64,000 bases of DNA from contig CM037846.1 of the NCBI GenBank assembly GCA_021234535.1, positions 16,876,150 through 16,940,149 of the forward strand. The letters run 5' to 3'. The DNA is from Stichopus chloronotus. Lineage: Eukaryota; Echinodermata; Holothuroidea; Aspidochirotida; Stichopodidae. The position numbers were made by a program, and so were the translations under genes. The notes under the pieces are model-generated. The model was not told where the DNA came from and ran no database searches. It was given only the letters and a program-made list of their open reading frames with translations. Positions 22,301-37,300 of the stretch are shown piece by piece. Position 1 is the stretch's first letter, and each line of letters starts with the position of its first letter.

Positions 22301-25300
22301 ATTCTGGACGATAATGAGTTACGTCTGTATATTGCAAGGATGGCAAATACCTTTTTTATTTTCTTGTCATCACAAAATATCTTATGCAGTTTGACAATAT
22401 AGTCCTTGATAACTAATGCAATTTTACAAATATTTTGACAATAGTTAAGAAAAGACTTCCCTTGAAGTTCTTGTTCCGATTTCTTTGTCCCACCTGTCAG
22501 CTTATTATTTCTTCTGCGTCATATCCCCTCAGGTTCCTCCATCAACAAAAAAAATCGTTTTCGTCTGTTTCTGCTACGGTCCTTAATGAATCGTAAAATT
22601 AATTGATAGCATGTTAAGGAGGAGAGGTTTTAGAAGCAGCAAGGGATGAAAAGTTATGTAATATTGACAAAAGAATGAACACCATTTTCGTCATCACGTT
22701 GTCAAGGAGATTTTAGTTTTTAGGGCTGTCATAACAAGTATAAGTGCACTCCGTGGATGTAATGTAAATGTATACAAGTTACGGTTGTTTCTTTCTTTTT
22801 CAGTATTGCTTCTAGACGAGTTGGCAAATCATTAAAATGTAGTAATTTATTCCACACAAAGAGAACATGTTTGATTTGCCTTTGATCATTCAACTACATT
22901 ATTCTGATGTGATTCTTAATGTAAGATATTTTTTATGTCTCGACGTCTGTCCTTAAACTGGGAACTTTCATGAGAAGTTTACAAAAAGGACCAGTCTATG
23001 TATAGTATACGTTAAATGTATATAACTAAGTACAATAATGATCGCAGAGTCGTATTACATAGCACATCAACGTCAATTTAAAAATTATTGTCGACAGTAT
23101 GGCAGTATACCGTTAAATGTTCCCAGGAAGTATGTTTCTTTGGCTCACTCTGAGTATCTCAATGTTCTTTAAGGATTTAGCGTTACCTAAAGTATTTCAT
23201 GGTTCTATAAGAGTTTGATTCTATACAGCCTTATAAAGCATGTCAGGGTTCAGTAATGGTTTGACTTCACCCCGGCTTTTTTAGAGTATTTCAAGGTTCT
23301 ATATAAAGCTTTCACGCTCTGTGGTAGTTACTGAGCCTTCAATGCCAGTTATTACAGTTATTAAAGAGTAGGCTAATTTTAAGTTTTAAACTGTGTTGCA
23401 TTCGTTACGTATTTAAAGAGTCTGTAAGATTTTGGCTTTTCACATTTAGTGACGGAGGTTTTAAAGGTTCTTATAGAGTTTTTTATTTTATGCAGTTGAA
23501 GTTTTATTCTTACATCAAAGTTACGTAACATACGTCTTCATATTTATCATACAGTTGTATAACAAGCCAAGGTCACTTTAAGAATGATTCCCCATTGTTG
23601 TAAACTGTTATAATGCTAAACACACAACTTCGTTCGTTACGGTGTACAGTTGCAGAGTATATGAACAAATGTAAGCATTAAAAAATTAATAGATTGTTTC
23701 AAGATTCAAAACAAGTGTTTGGCTTTATCCAGCTGTATACTGTCACAATGCACTACAAGGGTTAGCTTCACTCAGTTACACAGAGAATTTAACGATTTAA
23801 ACGGCTTCGGCCTTGTACAACTTTAGAGTATTTTCAAGGTACAATAAGAGTTGGCTTTACTTAGTTTTACAGAGTATAATTTTAATGTTCTTTACGACTT
23901 TAGTTTTTTCAGTTATGTAAAGTATTTCCAGATTTTCCAGATCCTGGGAAGTAAGAGACTGAGCGAGTTATCATATTCCCCAAAATAACATGATTACTAC
24001 AAACTACAAGACGATATGGATTTTTTTCTTTCATCATGTTATGATTTTTTTTGAGATTTTGATCAATTTAGATAACGATAAATTTCTTTAATCAATTACA
24101 TGTATAATATTTCCCTCGCAGCATTTCCTAGTGAGCGGGTGACAACAGAAAACAACCTTACTAACGACATTCCAACAAAGACGTTCCTGTGCAATCGAAG
24201 AGAAATCTGCGTGGATGGAAGTTGTTTGAATCTCGGAGATATTGAAGACGTTCAATGCCCATCTTCTACTGACGGGAAGATATGTTCAGGAAAGGGGGTA
24301 TAAATATTTCGAATTAATTTGAAAAATTTCAAATTATCTTCATAAAATTGAGTTAGTAAATACTCCTTTAAAAATAAATTACTCTTTGAAAATAAATAAA
24401 TATAGTAAGATTTCTAGCAGATTGACATCATGTCCATACAGTTTCGTCCTCTAACACAGTTGAATTCTCAAAATACGTTCACATTTTTTAGAACCGTAAC
24501 AACGGTCTGTAGTCAATTAAGGTAGTTGGGGCCAATCTGCGCCTTCCCCTGGTCCCCTTATTTTTTTTTTTTTTTGTTAAAATTATTTACTTTATGCCAC
24601 TTGTGACACCCCTTCCTCTGTTTTGGCTCCTCCCCAATGAATCATTCAACGATTCATTCAAGAAATTTCTGACCCTTTGTTTACCATCTTAAAGACTTTT
24701 GAGCTTGAACCATGGGAGAGTACAGTTGCATATGAATTAACCGCGGTGCATGTGCCAAATTAATATGATTTTTGTAGTTTTTTACTTTGAAGTTGATGTT
24801 GGCAAAGACGTTGACCTTTCTTGTCACGAAGTGGTTTTGCCTAATCACAACAACAGATTCCCTACACCTGCTAATTTCATTTCAAAAATGTATTTTTGAC
24901 AGTTTTGTACGAACGAAAACAGATGTGTCTGCTCTTGCGGATGGTTTGGAACAGCTTGCCAGTTCAACGAGAGTACTTCAGATGACGTCATCACCAGTCA
25001 CAATTCCACCAACCAATCACAATCATGGTGCTTACCTAAAGAGAATCCACCAGAAGTCACTCAGTTGTTTTCAACGACGTTAGAAGAAAGTACGAGTAAA
25101 CCAAGGGGTGCAGGAGCCACAGAAAATGAGGAAGGTACGTTAAATTTATGACTGTATTAACACGAAATGTTTTCAAATGTAGAACGTTTGAAAGGTTGAC
25201 CTTTCAAACTTCAGCTTTCGTAACTCTTCAAACTCCATTGCTTCTAAATGATATTGTTTGTTTTAGGACAAGTAGATTTTTGGTCACAGGTAAAAATATG

Positions 25301-28300
25301 TAAACTTTAATTTCGGTCTTTGGTATAACCCAAGACCTAATATCTGTTCTGCGGAGAGTGTACCTAAAATTTAGAATTACTGGAAAATATAATTTAGTGT
25401 TGGTAAAATTAACACCATTTACCCAACTCCCATCTTCATAAACTCGTTTTGTTACTGAGATATAAAATGTTGAAAGATATTCCCTCAATTTCAAATTGAG
25501 CCCTGCACAATTATTTGCGATGTCCTGCCTTTGCAACTCATATTACCAGCTTTTTTTCCTTCTGAAATTAAAATGTTTATATAGCTTTGGAAACATTACT
25601 GTTTTCGTGGATAGCACGTTGTATAGTGTTGGCTTGAATAGCAAAGTTACCCCATAATAGTAAAATTTTGATTACATTTTCTGATACTGTGCAATGGTTT
25701 CCAAAATCAAAGCAAACCAACAAAATAAGTTGAGTGACACAAGAATGACAAGAATGACAAATTATTCTGCAATCTACCCTCCTAAACTGAGTAATTCAAC
25801 ATTTTACACTTCACACCTGCAGGAATGTCCTGTAAAAATGCTAATTGTACCGTTTGAATTCATTTTGAAACTGTGACAAAAATTTTGTTAAGGTTTGGTT
25901 CATAGGTACACTTTAACCTAAAAAGTTCTATTAAAGTGATCACTAAGATCATAGTCCGTATCGATTCAACAGTACATGACCTTGGATGGAGATCAACTTT
26001 TGACACATTTCTCTGTAACGTGTGAGTCCGTCCGTCACAGTGTCCTACATAAGAAGATCATGGCTGAAATTTGATTGCATAGAAAGAATTAAACACCGTT
26101 TTTTTTTAATCCCGAAGCCGTTTTGCCTTGGTAGGATATTAAGTGTCCAAACTACGGATAACCTTGACGTATGTTTAAACCATAAAATGCATCTACTTTA
26201 GATGTACTGAGAGCTTGTACCGGTAACCGTTCTCGGCCTCCAATACAAATGTCTAAGAATGAGCAAACTCTATCGCGGACATTTGAAAGGACTGTGATGA
26301 ATCCCAAGTAATGAAGATGTTAGATATTAGCAAATTTTCGTATCGAGAGAAACAAACACATTTTGTGAGTGGCCTCGTAATATCACAATTTGTGAAAAGT
26401 TGTTAAATGGGATGACAAAAATCTGCTTCCACCTTCACATAAGCGACCATGTTGTAGCCCTATGCCTCTTTCGACTTTGTGAAATAGCTGGAAAACAGGA
26501 CTTTTAACCTCTGTGATTCATCATGAATTCATCGAGCCCTTTTAGACATTTATATCTCCCAAGTCCACTGTTAGAGAGTTGTGTTTTCTAGACTTTAATC
26601 AATCCAATCATACTTAATTCCAATTTCTTTTGAGAGTATGATAGTAATAATACATAATATAATTATTGCTATTATTACAAATAAAAGAGATTGCGAATTG
26701 GCAACAAGTAAGTCTGAAGCTCTTGTTTACTTTGCCACCCCTACACGTAAACAAGTTCGTAATGACAAAATAAGAAACAAAAGAGACTCCTCCCCCCCCC
26801 CCCCGCCCCGCAACTGTTAGACGGTTGTGTCAGCCCTGCTTCACACATTATGTCGGTCGGGTCTCGTGTCGGTAACGTCAGGTTGATTTCCGAATTTCTC
26901 ACATTTTTCATGCACTTCCCACCTTTCTGTGGCTAGCGGACAATCTTCACTAAATTTCGTCGCGATTCTAAACATTTAACGTTTTTTTGTGTGTTCGTTG
27001 TCTCTGTGCAGGACATTTTTGAGCAATTGCGAAAACAAAATACCGCTTTTAGTCTCATTAAGCCACACGGGGGCTACATCACAGTTCATTGACAATGCAT
27101 ACAACATATTTGGTGAGGGAAATGACGCCATGGCAATGCTGCGTGGCCAATCGCTCTGGATGCTAGGTAGTCGTGGCCGATTCACTAAAAATCTGTTTTG
27201 TATTCTTGTGATGATGTGTAGTATCAGTAAACAGAGGAAACAAACCTAAGTGAAAAAAAAACAAATACATCGCCATCCTTCCTCGCAGGTTCGAAACCTG
27301 CCGACTAGCCAAGAATGATTTTTTTCTATTCTTTTTTTTCTCCAAAGATATCTTTGTTAAGAGAACTTACCAGGAATATTAGCATATTAAATTTGGAATT
27401 TAAAAAAAAAAACCGAATGTACCCCAAACTGCCAAATATGGGAATACGTTAGTGTAAAGTATATGAAGGACCCGATCTGTTTGATTAATCAGCTGGAAAA
27501 TATTTCTGAAAAAATTCTGACAAAGCCGTGTGGTGTCTGTGTTGTTACTTCATTCTACTTTTTTTCTTTCATAGTTTGGCAAAGACATTTTAAATCAACG
27601 ATTATTTACGCTGAAAAGTGACAGTATATACCGATATTCGAGGCAAAACTTTCGAGAGTTTCTCCTTAGTCTATTTTGAATTAATTTTGTCAGTTGGAAT
27701 AGCAGTACTGAAATCAGTGTTTACACATTACAGCCAACAACCATGTAACACATGTGTATGCTAAACTGCTGAACTGACATATTAGAGTCACTTTTGAAAC
27801 CCCGTCGTTTGGTAAAGCGGTACAATAGCAGTCGACATTTAAAATTCGTGGAAATTTGCCAAGTTATTTTGCCAAGTTATTTCACAGAGGGTGCACATTA
27901 TAGTCTCTACTTTGACGAAGGGTTTTCCATCTTCTTTAAAGAGTATCTTGCTATGCCTAACGGGAAAAAAGTTTATTTTAGTGTTCTGATGATGCCTGCC
28001 AAATTTGTGAACTCAGACGGAGATTACACGGTGACTGCTGTATGTTACTGGCGAGTAGACCCAAACAAGCAGATGGTTAAAAGATGATGGTTAAATAGAA
28101 ATACCAGACGGTTTGATGTAAGGTTTTTGTGTGTAACGGAGTTAACATGTTGCTTTGCCCACGAAACTGCTGATAATTTCTTTTCTGGGAAGCCAGAATA
28201 ACAAATTTCAAACTATTTTATAGTACTGTACCGTAACAATACAAAACTAAAAAGGGATAAACATTGGGATTGATGAGTTGAAAAATCACTTTCAATGAAA

Positions 28301-31300
28301 AAGCAGATTGTGGAATGGAGTCTGACTTTTTGGACGAACTGATGAAAAGATTCAGCATTGAGCTTATACAAATGATCAGTTGTAAATGTGAAGTTTGAGG
28401 CTTATAGTCGGTGTGTGGCCATTCACCGGTCTTGCACTGCGAAACAGCCAAGATATCGCAATTTGAAAGAGCACTAAAATGCTATACTTATATGAACATT
28501 ATCTCAAGTAAACGCTTCTCCCGTCTTCATCGGCGTGTCTTTTGAAAGTCAACCATACAATCCGCTTCACGTATTTAGAGAAAACATTATCGGAGGCTTC
28601 CTCAAATTTGGCTACCAAGTTGGGTCAGGCCTTTATGTAAAGACACTGAGGGTTCATTGCCGAAACCCGGGAAGAAAATCACAGGAGTAGGAAAACACGA
28701 AAAATTGAGAACACACATACAAAAAAATTATGTTAGCAATTGAAAGTGTCTAAATATATGTTGCACTTTCAGTATTTTACATATAATTAGGCTGTAGACC
28801 GTATATTTATATACCTCAAATATGATGTAATTAAAAGTGTGATCCAAAACTGTAACTCATGGGATTTTTTATAACCACAACGGTGAGGAATTACTGACCA
28901 AAAATAATTATACAGAGGAAACGGGAAAGCTCTGTTCATTGGAAATACATTGGTACTGAGCAGTCTGTAGTCATTTTTACAGTGAGTATTTTACCGTTTT
29001 ACCGCTTACGTATACGTAGAACGATTATTATTTCGGTTAGCTAGTAATACGCATGTAATGTGCATAACTTACGTCAATTACTTATCTGGCAAGATACAAT
29101 GTCCAAATAAAACTACCATTTCGTAGCCTAAACATCGTTGTTTGTTAAGTACATGGCGAACACGTTGATTGCGCAACCGTTTTCAGTCTTTTCATTATGC
29201 TGTGGAAATCCATCAGCTGTTTCCGGTGATCAAACAGATAAAAACAAATATGTACGATGTACGTATTTATATAGTCTGGCAGCCTGACATGTGCAGTAGT
29301 CGTGGCCGAGTGGTTAAGGCGATAGACTAGAAATCTATTGGGATCTTCCCGCGCAGGTTCGAATCCTGCCGACTACGGATTACGTTTTATTTTGCTCAGA
29401 TTTGTTTTAGGGTCATACTTACTATTTCTTTCTCTTCATGATATAGTGTGGTATCTCAAGTTGTTGACAAATCAGACTGTTTATCCTTGCGTAGTTTTGC
29501 AAATATGTTGCTTCTGTTCGTATTTTCTTAGCATATTTAGAGAAGTTGGTACAGCGAGAATAGCAAGGAAACACCTGAAATAAATTAGTAAAAGTGAGAG
29601 TAAATATTACATGGATTTAATTTGGGCACTTCCCAAGCGAGCAGCATAGGGGATACAGCACATACCCCCCCCCCCCCTTCTCACTTTGAGGAACACAAGG
29701 CCTAGGCTATCGTCATCAAATTATCGAAGTCTTGTGGAAAATTGGTTTATGCGACTTACTATAAATGTATATTTATGATTTGTTTCATTAAAAAGTAAAT
29801 AAACGAATAAAAGAAAACCAAACGAAATCTGTTGGGTCTCCGCCCCAGTCTCCGATCCTGCAGACGATCCGATTTGTGCCCGGGGATGTGAGTATAAAGT
29901 TTTCGGGACTACCCATTAAGGGACATCCATAAGGGAAATCCATCAGCTGTTTCCGGTGATCAAACAGATAAAAACAAATATGTACGATGTACGTATTTAT
30001 ATAGTCTGGCAGTCTGACATGTGCAGTAGTCGTGGCCGAGTGGTTAAGGCGATAGACTAGAAATCTATTGGGATCTTCCCGCGCAGGTTCGAATCCTGCC
30101 GACTACGGATTACGTTTTATTTTGCTCAGATTTGTTTTAGGGTCATACTTACTATTTCTTTCTCTTCATGATATAGTGTGGTATCTCAAGTTGTTGACAA
30201 ATCAGACTGTTTATCCTTGCGTAGTTTTGCAAATATGTTGCTTCTGTTCGTATTTTCTTAGCATATTTAGAGAAGTTGGTACAGCGAGAATAGCAAGGAA
30301 ACACCTGAAATAAATTAGTAAAAGTGAGAGTAAATATTACATGGATTTAATTTGGGCACTTCCCAAGCGAGCAGCATAGGGGATACAGCACATACCCCCC
30401 CCCCCCCCTTCTCACTTTGAGGAACACAAGGCCTAGGCTATCGTCATCAAATTATCGAAGTCTTGTGGAAAATTGGTTTATGCGACTTACTATAAATGTA
30501 TATTTATGATTTGTTTCATTAAAAAGTAAATAAACGAATAAAAGAAAACCAAACGAAATCTGTTGGGTCTCCGCCCCAGTCTCCAATCCTGCAGACGATC
30601 CGATTTGTGCCCGGGGATGTGAGTATAAAGTTTTCGGGACTACCCATTAAGAGACAATCTCATTTTCTTCTCACAGGGCAGAATCTCCGTAACGGTTGCT
30701 TTGGAGAAACAAATTATCTGCTGCCTACAGGGCAGTGACTCGTAACGACTCTGATGGAAATAACAGACTGAAGAAAAATACAAAGGAAATAGGTGTCTCG
30801 CTTGTTGGATAAGCCTCCGTACAAAACACATTACGGTGTCATTAAAATCATGATGAACGGCTTTTTATTGTATAGCTTACTAAAAGAAACGAAGCAGAAG
30901 ATGTGTTAAACAGACTGAATAAATTCAAAACAGAACTAGGGCGGAGGGAGAAGGGGGGCGGATAGATAGACAAAACTCATCTTGATCAGGACGTGTGATT
31001 CGAAAAACATCCCTTTAAAGGCATCTACACGATGATAGCATTTCATAGCACTTGTTAACTTGCTTGATAGAGGGGAGATTTTCGTCCAGTTTATGGCTAC
31101 GAAAAAAGTTCGGAGTGGCAGCCGCGGAGAAGTTACGCCTATGATTTATTTTACTGAAGTGATGATGCAGGGTGCACTTGTCGACTTTCATTATATGTGT
31201 AGAGTAAATTTGTGTTTCTGCTGGGTAATCGATCTTACAAAGTTTGTTTGATACAGTCTGGGACAATCCATAAGATAATTTAAGACCGTTTAAAATCGTG

Positions 31301-34300
31301 TGAAGTGTTCAGGAGGAGACTAACCACTAGCTCATGGGTAACCACACATATACTTTGAAAGCACTGATAGTACATTAATATTATGTGTATGTGATATTAT
31401 GTACGTTCGGACTTGCAGATGACCGTTATGGTTTCAAAGTTTTTTGCAGATGAAATACACGTGATCCACAAATCGTGTTGGCGGTTGGAAAACTGTTGAA
31501 GTTTGACTTTGGTCTGCTTTATGATTGATTAAGACAAGGACGAATATATCAGACGATGAATATGTACCTTAACTAGAACGCGAATGAAGTAAGGCAGTAC
31601 ATCATAACTGGATTAATGGCCTGTAATTGTAACTAACACGTTACTGAGTTCACCACTGTCTATAGTGTTGTGCTGTTAAAACATATAAATTATGCGATGA
31701 AGAACCCATATTTCACAAGCAATAGATTGCATAACAAAGGCAACATACGAACAGTATATTACTGCTACCATAGGCGCGTGTAGATCTAATGACAAAGACG
31801 CCACACATGCCCAAGGGTAAAATTTAGTGGCTTATAAATCCCAGAGAATCACCATGCCTGAGCTCAAACTGCCTCAAGGAGGGCGCTACACTGTGATACT
31901 GTGACGTCATATACAAGGGGGTCTATACTATTTGAAATTTTCCAAATCTAGTTATCAAATTCCCCCGACTCTGATAAATGGTGGTCTTTTGGTGACGTAA
32001 TAACGCAAGAAAATCAAAGGAGAACAGGATGCAACGACAAAATATAAAAACCATTTGGTTGCCAGCAATAATCAGTCACTAATTGATACCAACACTTGAA
32101 TGACGTTTATTACTCGACAGGTAGTTTTACGAATGTAGAGAAAACTTTATCAGCACAATCAAAAACCGTCGAAGCGCATGGGAAAAAAACGCATTGAAAC
32201 TCGAGACTTAAAATTCTAGCAGAAGAACATGTCACAATGACTACTAAGATTTGTTGCATAAATTATGGGATATATCTGTATTAAACTGACCTTTTTTCTT
32301 CAACATTTCATCCTCGAACGGGGTATCTAGATAAACACAAGCCTTAAGGTAACAAATGTTTTGTTTTTTTTCAATGAACTTTAGAAAATCTTTAAGCCTT
32401 GTTGAAAGCAAACTCTTTTACCTAACGAAGGATCACTTGTTCACGTGACAACACGTGATGAGTAACAAGGCACGAGCCAAAGTATACATAACCTGCCAGC
32501 CTGGCAAAGAGATGATAGATGCCTAGCTTGAAAGATCAACCTCTGAGTGGCTCACTGTGAGGGATACGTGAGATGTTTTAATTGATAGGCCCCGGATGCA
32601 GTTTCAATATTCGTTCAATGCATAAATGCATAAAATCGAAAGGTGCCACTTACGACGACAAGGATATTGGGTTGGATAATGAAAGACGATAAAATGAGAG
32701 ATTCGGAGACCTTGAGAGAAATGTCTTCTAGTGTTGGAGAGGAAGAGCAGAAATCAGTTCCTACTTGTTACACTGTTTACAGGTTAGCCAAATATGTACT
32801 GGTAAGAAAGGAAGGAGAAGGGAGGGGGACATGAATGGCGAAGAAATAAGTGTTCCGTTAGATAGACCTCGAGTGATTAAGACTACACTGCTAAACAAAG
32901 TGAGGTATAGGAGAATCTACCAAATTAAAAGGAAACATAGATAGGAAATGAACCATGAGCTATCATGATATCGTGAGTTATGACATTTTCGATCAAGTGG
33001 GTTCATTATGCATAAAATGAACTGACAGTAAAAACATATTACGAGCTATGTTGTACCGTGCGAAAGGTATCGATAAATACAATCTCTCACTGCAGTATCT
33101 GCAGAACTGGATCAAGGACTACAGTTAATATTTATTGCAGTCAATCTTGTATCTATTGAGAGTCGAGACGAACCTTTTAAGATCGAACGTATGGAGATAT
33201 GTGGCCAGTCTGATTTATCGACCTTCGATTGACACTCTAAACATCGCCGAATCCGATAGTTGTACTCTTCTTCAGAGGTAAAACCCCACCAATCGACGGT
33301 GGTAATAATGATCAGGTTTCGGTTTACATAACACTGGAGCCTCGACAGTCAGAATGGTCATCTCGCGAGATGAATTTCTACCTGGGTTTATTCGTAAACG
33401 GCTTACCTGTCTTCAGCAGTGATCACAGACTTAGACCATAGCTATGTATATTGACAAAAACACAAGTTCGGTGACTTCATCATAATTTCGTACAATTTTA
33501 GAGTTACTAAAGCCAGTATCTCACGAAGACAACTTCGCACGCTTATTTTTGCAACTATTGCGTTTATGAACTCAAAAAAGTCGCAAAAATAAAAGTGCGA
33601 ATTTGTCTACCTGGGTAAAATAACGATCTCTTGTTATCTCATCGCCCTGTAGCGGCTAAGATGAGATATTGTAGTCTCTTGGCTAGTGGAGCTATATATT
33701 TGCCATGGAAATGCTTGGAGTGGATGAGTAGGGACACCCCAGGGGTACCCCATGGTAGAGTGACCATGGGTACAGGAAGGTCCTGTTTGGTGGTATAAAT
33801 GAAAACTTGTCCGTGCCAAGGTGTGTGTGTGTGTGCATTTGTGCCTTTGTTTTCGGGTGGGATCGAAGACCGAAACAATAGATTTTAGGTCATCTGTAGA
33901 AAATTCAATAGATTTCTCCGGTCCTCTCAAGATTAACAATAGAGAGTCTATTGTTAAGGTTAGGGTTGAGGAGGACAAAACAAAAAAAGGCACACTGAGG
34001 TCCTCAGAATGAATGGAAAACAAAGTTGTGTGTGTGTGTGCGTCCGGACCTGTCGAAATTGTGGTTTTTCCAGAATAGTGTAAAAAGTATATGAGCGATC
34101 AATTTTAAACTTGGTAAGGTTGTGCATGATGCCAATATGTCCAAGAGGTATTAGGTGTATGGTAAATCGAGTCAAATTTGCTGATTTTTGACCAAAAAAA
34201 AAAAGCTTATTTTGCCATAAATTGGTATTTCCAGCATATCTTGAGAAGTATTTGAGCATTTAATGCAAAATTTTGCAAAATCTTACCTGAGAATGAAATA

Positions 34301-37300
34301 TTCAAGATATATCATTTTTGTAGTAAACAGAGTAAGATTTTTTTTTTTAAACAGCCAATTTTGCCCCCAAATTTGTATTTCCAGCATATCTTGAGAACTA
34401 TTAGACCAATTAGCTTAAAGTTTTGTAAGTACTTACCTGAGAACACATTGTTCAACATAATATTACTGTAATAGTAAATCCAGGGAAATTTGCTGGTTTT
34501 GAGACAAAGAAAAACAAACAAATTTTGTCCCAAAATTGGTATTTCCAACGTATCTTGAGATGTATTTAAGCATTTAATGCAAAATTTGCAATGACTTACT
34601 TGAGAATGTAATATTCAAGGTATATCACTTTTGTATTAAAGAGAGTGAAATGTGCTGTTGTTTTTTAGAAGAAAAAAAAGCCAATTTTGCCTATTAGACC
34701 AATTAACTTAAAGTTTTGTAAGTACTTAACTGAGAGCATATTGTTCAACATTTTATTACTATATGGTGAATCCAGTGAATTTTGCTGATCTTTTAGAAAA
34801 AAGCCAATTTTGTCCCAAAATTTGTATTTCCAGCATATCTTTAGAACTATAAGACCAACCAACTGAAAGCTTTGTAAGGACTTACTGAGAACACATTGTT
34901 CAACATAATATTAATGTAATAGTAAATCCAGTGAAATCTCAGTGCTGATATTTGAGAAAGCTAATTTTGCCTCAAGATTTGTATTTCCAGCATATCTTGA
35001 AAGCTAATGGAGCATTGTACACAAAATTTTGCAAGACTGCTGCTATGAATGCAGTAACGAAGATACTGTATATCACTCTTATAGTAAACTGGTGAAATTG
35101 TATGATTGTGTGGTAAAAAATAAAAAAAGCTGGCATTCGAGTCAATAAGTAAAACCGGAGTACATTCTAAGTGCGAATTCCACAACGCGCGACGTTAGTT
35201 CTACATTAGTGAGACTGCTTTACTAAAACTTTTGCTATCGTTTGGAGTCAGATTTTCCCAAACTCTTCTCAGAAAATTTTGAAGATGTTCAAACCTGGAA
35301 GGCTGGAAAGCTGGAAGTACTTTTGCGATTCCTGCGAATATAGGTTGGCTCCTCTTTTACTAACATTTGGCTAATTTGCGAAATGCAGTCTCAAACCATA
35401 CTCAAGTGACATTTTTCATCGTGAAATAGCTTAAGCAGTGGCAAGTATATATTACAAGTTTAAGTAATTCCATCAGAACAGCCTACTAATTTCTATATTT
35501 CATGCCTTTGTCAATCTGTTGCCTTTCTCTTTCTTTCTGTACATGTATTTATCACATTCTGACAAGCTTGAACATATCTTACACAAACAGGCCTAGATTC
35601 ACATACACGGCATGTAAATCATCCAGCTAGATTCTCCCAAATATCGTTAAAGTTTTTAATCCCCCAGGATGGATACTTTAAGTAAAAGCTTTTCGTGTTG
35701 CCAATGTATCTCCATACACACAAACATACGCACACACGCACCATAAGAAGACAAAGATGGGGCTGAACAAAAACTATCACTAATCAGAAACACTAATCAG
35801 AAACCCATTTCAAATTGTTAGACGACAGAGAAAACCATCAGCTCTGAAATCGACTTAAGGCGCAAATTAGACAAAACAATTCAAAGATTACAGCAAACGC
35901 ACAAACCCCATCTTTGAAACAACAAATGATGATAAACTATGTATCTAATACTTAATTAGTTGTTTAACTCCTGGCGTTCACATCAGCTCTGGGTCTAGGG
36001 CAATGGGGGAACTTCGGGAAGCGTGTACTCACTTTCCACATAATATAACGATATATTATATTGTGTTTGAATCCCCAGAAGTTATCGTATCAGAGCCGTG
36101 AAGTAATATCAGACGAACAGGTAGCTTGCTTCTTGCGTTTGTATCAATGACAGACTTACTAGTTTAATTAAATCTGCAACAATTGTTATCTTGTGTTCTT
36201 TCGATACTGGTAATTGACCAACCGTGAGCATGCATTATTGCTTTGATGTGTAATTTTAGTTATCTAAGCTTGCCTATGAGTCTTATGTTCTCGGGTGTTT
36301 TTGTCCTACAGGAGTATGGTAGAACGTAGATTGCTGAAGGATAGAATCAGTGTTTCATTTTCCATTCCGTGAAGCATGTCTTTCATGGAGTGGCACCCAA
36401 ATTGTGGAAAGCTGAAAAGTTGATTTACTATAGTGGTTCAACTACCTAAAATGTATACCATTGTTGATATGGGTACCTATGAATCACATTAGGCCAAATT
36501 GATTTTTTGCCTGTTAGTTATCTGTTAGAGAAAAAAAAAACTAAAGATCGATTTGGCCGTGAACATCATTTTCACGCCGAAGTGGACATTTTTTATTGAC
36601 AGATCATCACATGAGCGTTATTACCATTAGTTGGAACAACGCAAACAAACGAACAGAAGGACGAACGAACGAACGAATGAACCAACGTTATCCATTCGTG
36701 GTATAATCAGACAAATAGTAAATATTTAGGAAAACAAAATATTTTAAGAGGTCGTAAAATCATATTGCCCAAAGGGGTTTACGTTTCATCTTCACAAGCA
36801 ATGTTAAGAATACAGTAACAGTAAAATTAAGGAGTTTCCGCTATTATTATCCATTGTTTAGAAGATTCTCTTGAAAAGAATTCATATTCCGTGAAAAATA
36901 CAATTTCCAAACAGCCACTTTAAGAAACGTTCCTACTTGCTTGAGGCACCCATATGTATCCATATGCTAGCAGGGGGGATGTTTATGTGTGTCCCGTGTA
37001 TGTGCTTATGAGGCCTACGCGAATTGCTTAAACTTCAAGAAGTGATCTCCAACGGTTTCATTATTAAGCCAAGTTGAATGATATGTCGTTAGGTCATCTT
37101 GATAAGATGATCTCGTTCTCTTTGTGAACACTGTATGCTAGACTGTAGTAACTGTCAGGGTTACATCAAGTGCCAAAACTGCGTAGTTATATTTATTGAG
37201 CATCCATTTCGTATACCTTCAATCGGTTTTTTTTTTTCTGTGTGGATGAAATTGATTTAGAGAGTGATCGCGTGTCCATGAATCGTATCAGTGAATAATT

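Larger units (their letters stand above)
29204..30655 (+). repeat. Tandem duplication of a 730-bp tRNA-Ser unit
   Basis: Copy 1 (29204-29933) and copy 2 (from 29934 to about 30655) are nearly identical. The differences seen are one C/T before the tRNA, one extra C in a poly-C run (13 against 14), one G/A near the end, and divergence in the last about 15 bases. Either a very recent duplication or an assembly artefact. Confidence 0.95.

Noticed and set aside
22814..22880. Possible ADAM exon after a strong acceptor
   Set aside because: In the phase required by the donor at 21764 it stops after 11 codons; the open frame would need an invalid donor.
29338..30313. Two identical 81-codon ORFs
   Set aside because: They start within the tRNA-Ser genes and exist twice only because of the tandem duplication.
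33634..34259. - strand ORFs of 99 and 129 codons
   Set aside because: They cross (GT)n tracts that create Thr-His runs; no family features or splice support.
34312..34862. - strand ORFs sharing a repeated peptide
   Set aside because: Artefact of the satellite-like array.
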